Assembly (NCBI GenBank): GCA_035645095.1
Contig: DASQNG010000215.1
Span: 1-13,507 of the forward strand
Direction: 5' to 3'
DNA: 13,507 nt
Source of the DNA: Gaiellasilicea sp035645095
GTDB lineage: Bacteria > Actinomycetota > Thermoleophilia > Gaiellales > Gaiellaceae
The notes below the pieces were generated by a model. The model was not told where the DNA came from. It saw nothing but the letters and a program-made list of their open reading frames with translations, and made no database searches. Every line of letters starts with the position of its first letter. Position 1 is the first letter of the stretch. Of this stretch, positions 9,392 to 13,507 are shown piece after piece. The position numbers and the translations under genes are program-made.

Positions 9392-10825
9392 CTACGCCGC
9401 CGCTGCGGTCGCGTTCGCCTTTTCGACCGCCTGCTCGATCGTCCCGACCATGTAGAACGCCGACTCCGGCAGGTCGTCGTGCCGCCCGTCGATCACCTCG
9501 CGGAAGCCCTTGATCGTGTCCTCGACCTTCACGTACTCGCCGGGTGTGCCGGTGAACTGCTCGGCGACGAAGTTCGGCTGCGAGAGGAACCTCTCGACCT
9601 TGCGCGCGCGAGCGACGACGAGCTTGTCCTCGTCGGTCAACTCGTCCATCCCGAGAATCGCGATGATGTCCTGGAGGTCCTTGTAGCGCTGCAGGATCTG
9701 CTGCACCTGCGTCGCGACGTGGTAGTGCTCGTCCGAGACGATGCCCGGCTGGAGCGCACGGGACGTCGAGTCGAGCGGGTCGACGGCGGGGTAGATCCCC
9801 TTCTCCACGATGGCCCGCGAGAGGACGGTCGTGGCGTCGAGGTGCGCGAACGTGTTCGCAGGCGCCGGGTCGGTGAGATCGTCCGCCGGGACGTAGATCG
9901 CCTGCACCGAGGTGACCGACCCGGTCTTCGTGGAGGTGATGCGCTCCTGCAGCTGCCCCATCTCCGTCGCGAGCGTCGGCTGGTAGCCGACCGCGCTCGG
10001 CATCCGCCCGAGGAGCGCCGACACCTCGGAGCCGGCCTGGACGAATCGGAAGATGTTGTCGATGAAGAGGAGCGTGTCCTGGCCCTGGTCGCGGAAGTAC
10101 TCCGCCATCGTCAGGGCCGAGAGGCCGACGCGAAGGCGGGCGCCGGGCGGCTCGTTCATCTGCCCGTACACGAGGGCGACCTTGTCGATCACGCCCGACT
10201 CCTCCATCTCGAGCATCAGGTCGTTCCCCTCACGGGTGCGCTCACCGACGCCGGCGAAGACCGACACGCCGCCGTGCTGCTGGGCGACGTTGTGGATCAG
10301 CTCCTGGATCAGCACCGTCTTCCCCACGCCGGCGCCGCCGAAGAGGCCGATCTTGCCGCCCTTGATGTACGGCGCGATCAGGTCGATCACCTTGATCCCG
10401 GTCTCGAAGATCTCCACCGTCGGGGAGAGCTCGCGGAACGTCGGCGGGTCGCGATGGATCGCCCAGCGGTCGACGTCGGCACCCGCGGCGGGCTTGTTGT
10501 CGACGGGATCGCCGATCACGTTCCAGATGCGGCCCAGCGTGGCCTCGCCGACGGGAACCGAGATCGCCTCGCCGGTGTCGCGGATCGCGACGCCGCGCGC
10601 GAGGCCGTCGGTCGTGTCCATCGCGACCGCGCGCACCCGATCGTCACCGAGATGTTGCTGCACCTCCGCGATCAGCGTCCGGCCCTCGCCGTCTCCGTCC
10701 GTTCCCGGCAGTTCGACCGCCAGCGCGTTGTAGATCTCGGGCAGCTGCCCCGTGAAGACAGCGTCGATCACGACGCCCTTGATCTCGACGATCCTGCCGA
10801 CGTTCTCTTGCGCGTGCTCAGACAT
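9392..10825 (-). CDS. atpD: F-type ATP synthase catalytic subunit beta
   Basis: This 477-residue catalytic F1 subunit carries ATP synthesis and hydrolysis at the alpha-beta interface. Visible motifs are Walker A GGAGVGKT at 163-170, GERTREGNDL at 194-203 with the catalytic glutamate, FIDNIFRF with the Walker B aspartate around 254-261, and the DELSEED-type motif DELTDED at 393-399. Length and domain order are normal. The start is ATG at 10825, with GGGAGA (10834-10829) three bases upstream. The 117 bp before it contain no atpG remnant. The next upstream gene on this strand is an anti-sigma factor, whereas most bacteria have atpA-atpG-atpD-atpC. The remaining F1Fo genes must be elsewhere. An alternative is a relic of an N-type Na+ ATPase, whose operons begin atpD-atpC, but none of its later genes follow here. 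Confidence 0.97.
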   Translation of the reverse strand: MSEHAQENVGRIVEIKGVVIDAVFTGQLPEIYNALAVELPGTDGDGEGRTLIAEVQQHLGDDRVRAVAMDTTDGLARGVAIRDTGEAISVPVGEATLGRIWNVIGDPVDNKPAAGADVDRWAIHRDPPTFRELSPTVEIFETGIKVIDLIAPYIKGGKIGLFGGAGVGKTVLIQELIHNVAQQHGGVSVFAGVGERTREGNDLMLEMEESGVIDKVALVYGQMNEPPGARLRVGLSALTMAEYFRDQGQDTLLFIDNIFRFVQAGSEVSALLGRMPSAVGYQPTLATEMGQLQERITSTKTGSVTSVQAIYVPADDLTDPAPANTFAHLDATTVLSRAIVEKGIYPAVDPLDSTSRALQPGIVSDEHYHVATQVQQILQRYKDLQDIIAILGMDELTDEDKLVVARARKVERFLSQPNFVAEQFTGTPGEYVKVEDTIKGFREVIDGRHDDLPESAFYMVGTIEQAVEKANATAAAA

Positions 10826-10942
10826 TGGTCTCCCTGATCATGGTGAACGGGTCTCCGTGGAAGCTTCGCCGGGCGGCGGCACGCGTCTCGTGCGCGGCCT
10901 GCGGCGGCGGTGAGTCTACCGGAGCCCCACTCGGGAGACGCG

Positions 10943-11431
10943 CTAGACGGGCCGGCTCGCCGACCCGGCCGGCAGCGGCAGGAGCTCGACGTCGCTCGCG
11001 AAGAAGTTCTGCTCGCGCTGGTGGCGGAGCGACTCCATCTCGCGGCGTTCTGCGTCCGGGGAGACGGCGGCGCCGCCGTCGAGGGCGATGGTCTCGCGCG
11101 GCTCGACGGGCAGCGGCGAGCGTGAGGCGACGCCGACGGCCATGAGGGCAACGGCGGCCACCGCCGCGACCGGGCGGGTCCGAGCCAGGAACGTGCGATG
11201 CCGCGAGTGCCGCGAGCGGATCGACACCGGCTGCGAGAGCGGGACGAGCTCCGCGTCGCGAACGAGCCGCGCGAGCTCCTCGACCTGCGCCGCGAAGCGG
11301 GCGCACGACGGGCAACCGCCCAGGTGCGACTCCAGCGACGCGTGCGCGAACTCGCTCAGGACGTCGTCGGGCGCGAGCGCCGCCCACGCCCTCGCCTGTT
11401 CACACTCGTGGTTCATCCGGAACCGGGTCAT
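10943..11431 (-). CDS. Membrane-anchored zinc anti-sigma factor (zf-HC2 family)
   Basis: This 162-residue protein has an N-terminal zinc-binding anti-sigma domain. Cys10 is followed by the HxxxCxxC signature at His36, Cys40 and Cys43 (SHLGGCPSC). A single transmembrane helix lies at about 87-102 (VAAVAAVALMAVGVAS), and about 60 polar residues lie outside the membrane. Such proteins hold an ECF sigma factor inactive until a signal causes release or proteolysis. ECF sigma genes usually sit next to their anti-sigma gene, but none is present: the neighbour at 11503 is a divergent lipoprotein, and downstream is atpD 117 bp away. I used ATG 11431, preceded by AGAGAG. ATG 11416, at MNHECEQ, is a good alternative start. 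A possible ECF-type promoter lies directly upstream. The sigma partner and signal are unknown. Confidence 0.82.
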   Translation of the reverse strand: MTRFRMNHECEQARAWAALAPDDVLSEFAHASLESHLGGCPSCARFAAQVEELARLVRDAELVPLSQPVSIRSRHSRHRTFLARTRPVAAVAAVALMAVGVASRSPLPVEPRETIALDGGAAVSPDAERREMESLRHQREQNFFASDVELLPLPAGSASRPV

Positions 11432-11440
11432 GTTCTCTCT

Positions 11441-11464
11441 GACGTGCCGTCCTACGGGAAGTTA
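11441..11464 (-). promoter_or_regulatory. Possible ECF-type promoter of the anti-sigma gene
   Basis: On the minus strand TAAC (11464-11461) and CGTC (11444-11441) are separated by 16 bases, the layout of many ECF sigma promoters (AAC in the -35, CGTC or similar in the -10). CGTC ends 9 bases before ATG 11431. Transcription would then start almost at that codon, or give a leader of about 20 nt for ATG 11416. Autoregulation would be typical for an anti-sigma gene. Both boxes are short, so chance is a real possibility. Confidence 0.3.
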
Positions 11465-11488
11465 GCCGTCGGCGCGCCGCTTCGCAGC

Positions 11489-11494
11489 TACGAT
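11489..11494 (+). promoter_or_regulatory. Possible -10 box of the lipoprotein gene
   Basis: TACGAT fits the TAnnnT form of a -10 element and ends 8 bp before the ATG at 11503. A transcript from it would be nearly leaderless, which is common in actinobacteria and fits the lack of a ribosome site here. No good -35 box is visible at the usual distance. Confidence 0.3.
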
Positions 11495-11502
11495 GACGCG
11501 TC

Positions 11503-12006
11503 ATGCGCAGGGCCGGCCGTCTCCTGGTGTCGCTCGCGCTCGCCCTCTCAGTCGGTGTCATGGTCGCGGCCTGCGGGGGCGACGACGGCACACAGGCGTT
11601 CGGGGAGGACGTGGTGTCCGCCCGTGACCGTACCGACAGCGCTCTCGCCCAGATCACGGAGCCGCGCTCGGTGGACGACCTGATCGTCCGGATGCGGATC
11701 GCGCGGGACGAGATCGCCACGGCTTCCGGCGAGGTCGCGGCCGCCGAGGCGCCGGAGTCGCTCGCCGACGAGAAGCGGCAGCTCGCGGGCGCGTTGAGCC
11801 GCCTTGCGACAGAGGTGGGCGGCGCCGCGGACGCCTTCGAGGAGCTCGGCCCGGGCGCCGAGGCGGTGCGGACGCTCGACTTCCAGACCTGGAACGGCGT
11901 CCAGAAGGCGCTGGAGGATCTCCGGGCCGAAGGGATCGAGGTCGAGCCGCTCGGCCGCCACGGCGGCGAGCCCGGCGGCACCGACACCGGGGCGCCGGAC
12001 GGCTAG
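11503..12006 (+). CDS. Putative lipoprotein of unknown function
   Basis: This 167-residue protein has a classic lipoprotein signal: MRRAGR basic start, a hydrophobic core (LLVSLALALSVGVM), and lipobox VAAC with Cys24 as the acylated residue, followed by GGDDG. The mature part (about 144 residues) is rich in Ala, Glu, Asp and Arg. It looks almost entirely helical (IVRMRIARDEIATASGEVAAAEA; DEKRQLAGALSRLATEVG), so a small extracytoplasmic helical bundle or coiled coil is likely. The C-terminus is a flexible Gly/Pro/Asp tail. I recognise no family or enzymatic motif. It is transcribed divergently from the anti-sigma gene across 71 bp, so shared control at the cell envelope is possible but unproven. 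Its TAG stop overlaps the stop of the convergent oppF-like gene. Confidence 0.72.
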   Translation: MRRAGRLLVSLALALSVGVMVAACGGDDGTQAFGEDVVSARDRTDSALAQITEPRSVDDLIVRMRIARDEIATASGEVAAAEAPESLADEKRQLAGALSRLATEVGGAADAFEELGPGAEAVRTLDFQTWNGVQKALEDLRAEGIEVEPLGRHGGEPGGTDTGAPDG

Positions 12007-13082
12007 AGCGGCCGGCCGTTGCCGCGCGAGGTGTGCGCGGCGAGCGCACCGGGCTGCAGCACCGGCAGCGGCTCGGCGAAGTGGCACGCGCTCGGATGCC
12101 CGTGGCCGCGGTCGATCAGCGGCGGCTCCTCCTGCGCGCAGATCTCCTGCGCCTTCCAGCAGCGGGTGCGGAAGCGGCAACCGGAAGGCGGATTCGCCGG
12201 GCTCGGCACGTCACCGGTGAGGATGATCCGCTCGCGCTTCCCGCGCTCCGTCGGGTCGTCGATCGGCACCGCCGAGAGGAGCGCCTGCGTGTACGGGTGC
12301 GTCGGCCGCTCATAGATCTCCTCGCGCGTCCCGATCTCGATGATCCAGCCGAGGTACATCACGGCGACGCGGTCGGAGACGTGGCGCACGACGGAGAGGT
12401 CGTGCGCGACGAAGAGGTACGTGAGGCCGAAGTCGTTCTGCAGCGACTCGAGCAGGTTGATCACCTGAGCGCGGATCGAGACGTCGAGCGCGGAGACCGG
12501 CTCGTCGAGCACGATCAGCTGCGGGTTGAGCGCCAGAGCCCGCGCGATCCCGATCCGCTGCCGCTGGCCGCCCGAGAACTCGTGCGGGAAGCGATTGGCG
12601 TGCTCGGGCGAGAGGCCGACCGTCCGGAGCAGCTCCTCCACGCGTGCGCGTCCGGTCTTCCGGTAGAGGCCGTTGATCCGGAGCGGCTCGGCGACGATCT
12701 CGCGCACGGTCATGCGCGGGTTCAGGGACGCGTACGGGTCCTGGAAGACGATCTGCATCTCCCGCCGCACCTCGCGCATCTGGCGCCGCGAGAAGCCGGT
12801 GATGTCGGCGCCGTTGAACAGGATCCGGCCCGCTGTGGGCTCCGTCAGCTTCAGGATCGTGCGGCCGAGGGTCGTCTTGCCGCACCCCGACTCGCCGACC
12901 ACGCCGAGGGTCTCGCCCGCGCGAACGGCGAGGTCGACGCCATCGACGGCGTGCACCTTCCCGACCTGGCGCCTGAGGAGGCCGCCGCGGATGGGGAAGT
13001 GCTTGACGAGGCCCTCGATGCGGAGGAGCTCCTTGCCCTCCTGGGGACGCTCGTGGAGCTGCTCGTCCAGCGTCTCCGTCAC
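12003..13082 (-). CDS. Peptide ABC transporter ATP-binding protein, OppF/DppF-like
   Basis: This 359-residue cytoplasmic ATPase belongs to an oligopeptide, dipeptide or nickel-type importer. It shows Walker A GESGCGKT at 63-70, Q-loop Gln114, signature FSGGQRQR from 169, Walker B IVLDEP at 190-195 and H-loop His227 (VAHDLSVV). The C-terminal oligo_HPY region begins around THPYTQALLSAVP (261-273). It carries four cysteines at 302, 308, 315 and 333, the pattern linked to an iron-sulfur cluster in some Opp/Dpp ATPases. The start is GTG 13082 with GGAGG (13093-13089) six bases upstream. It overlaps the preceding oppD-like gene by four bases (GTGA), as in translationally coupled pairs. The open frame continues to 13211 but that part is oppD sequence out of frame. 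Substrate is not predictable without the permease and binding-protein genes, presumably beyond the right edge. Confidence 0.92.
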   Translation of the reverse strand: MTETLDEQLHERPQEGKELLRIEGLVKHFPIRGGLLRRQVGKVHAVDGVDLAVRAGETLGVVGESGCGKTTLGRTILKLTEPTAGRILFNGADITGFSRRQMREVRREMQIVFQDPYASLNPRMTVREIVAEPLRINGLYRKTGRARVEELLRTVGLSPEHANRFPHEFSGGQRQRIGIARALALNPQLIVLDEPVSALDVSIRAQVINLLESLQNDFGLTYLFVAHDLSVVRHVSDRVAVMYLGWIIEIGTREEIYERPTHPYTQALLSAVPIDDPTERGKRERIILTGDVPSPANPPSGCRFRTRCWKAQEICAQEEPPLIDRGHGHPSACHFAEPLPVLQPGALAAHTSRGNGRPL

Positions 13083-13507
13083 GCCTGACCTCCCCCGACG
13101 CCCACAGCGGTCGTCGCTGCGCCTTGGCCGACGAGCTCCTCGGCGTAGTGACAGCGCGACAGGTGCTGTGTGTCCTCGACCGGCCGCAGGTCGGGCACGA
13201 TCGAGCGACACGTGTTCCGGCCTTGCGCAAGGAAGCAGCGCGGATGGAACGGGCAGCCGGGAGGCATGTTGAGCAGGCTCGGCGGCGACCCCGCGATCGG
13301 CTGCAGGTACTCCGTGCCGCCGACGAGGCGGGGCAGGCTCTGCATCAGGCCCACCGTGTACGGGTGCCGCGGGCTCGCGAAGATCGTGTAGACGTCGCCC
13401 ATCTCGACGACGCGACCGGCGTACATCACGATCACGCGGTCGCAGAGCTCGGCGACGAGCCCTAGGTCATGCGTGATCAGGATCGTGGCGGCGTGCGTCT
13501 CGGCCTG
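13079..13507 (-). CDS. Peptide ABC transporter ATP-binding protein, OppD/DppD-like (5' end outside window)
   Basis: Only the last 142 residues are in the window; the frame is open to the edge. They begin just before the H-loop (ILITHDLGLVAELCDRVIVMYAGRVVEMG, His at residue 13 of the fragment). They continue through the oligo_HPY region (RHPYTVGLMQSLPRL) with four cysteines at fragment positions 85, 91, 100 and 119 (GCPFHPRC, NTC, SRC). Walker A, signature and Walker B lie outside. The tail ends in a short Gly-rich stretch (VGVGGGQA). Its TGA stop overlaps the GTG start of the oppF-like gene. The ITHDL-type H-loop and the order upstream of OppF identify it as the OppD partner. Confidence 0.9.
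   Translation of the reverse strand, partial: QAETHAATILITHDLGLVAELCDRVIVMYAGRVVEMGDVYTIFASPRHPYTVGLMQSLPRLVGGTEYLQPIAGSPPSLLNMPPGCPFHPRCFLAQGRNTCRSIVPDLRPVEDTQHLSRCHYAEELVGQGAATTAVGVGGGQA

Noticed and set aside
8888..10837. Long plus-strand open frame opposite atpC and atpD
   Set aside because: Antisense shadow of two unmistakable ATP synthase genes with no recognisable protein motif.
10826..10942. Remnant of atpG upstream of atpD
   Set aside because: No frame of these 117 bp gives gamma-subunit-like sequence, and the anti-sigma gene ends cleanly before it.

Overview
The window is very GC-rich (about 70% by eye). It has dense genes, GTG and TTG starts, tiny intergenic gaps and one multi-palindrome repeat family. 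Gene content (CstB-like persulfide dioxygenase, threonine ammonia-lyase, MeaB, B12-dependent MetH, F1 beta and epsilon, zinc-binding anti-sigma factor, Opp/Dpp ATPases) fits a high-GC actinobacterium. A deep-branching class such as Thermoleophilia is my guess; no marker here proves it.

Layout. Positions 1-168 hold a regular three-unit array of 21-bp palindromes. Then comes one plus-strand gene, a metallo-beta-lactamase plus double-rhodanese protein (169-1506). It converges on a minus-strand run read from right to left: metH (8546-4959), an MFS exporter (4895-3660), meaB (3657-2668) and ilvA (2699-1503). These are tightly packed and probably form one operon. MetH and the methylmalonyl-CoA mutase system served by MeaB both depend on cobalamin. 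IlvA makes 2-oxobutyrate, a source of the propionyl-CoA that feeds that mutase. The gap 8547-8880 separates metH from the ATP synthase genes. It holds a second three-unit cluster of the same palindrome, a GC hairpin, and a possible structured leader for metH.

From 11431 down to 8881 the minus strand carries an anti-sigma factor, atpD and atpC. The usual upstream partner atpG is missing: the beta-epsilon pair stands alone behind a membrane-anchored zinc anti-sigma gene. A short divergent region (11432-11502) separates this from a plus-strand lipoprotein (11503-12006). The lipoprotein converges on a minus-strand peptide ABC transporter ATPase pair (oppF-like complete, oppD-like cut by the window edge).

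Most genes are ordinary housekeeping or accessory metabolism. The least explained signals are the palindrome family (six copies in two clusters, same orientation, geometry like the HspR operator), the isolated atpD-atpC pair behind an anti-sigma gene, and the metH leader. I found no CRISPR array, phage, transposase, tRNA or rRNA.
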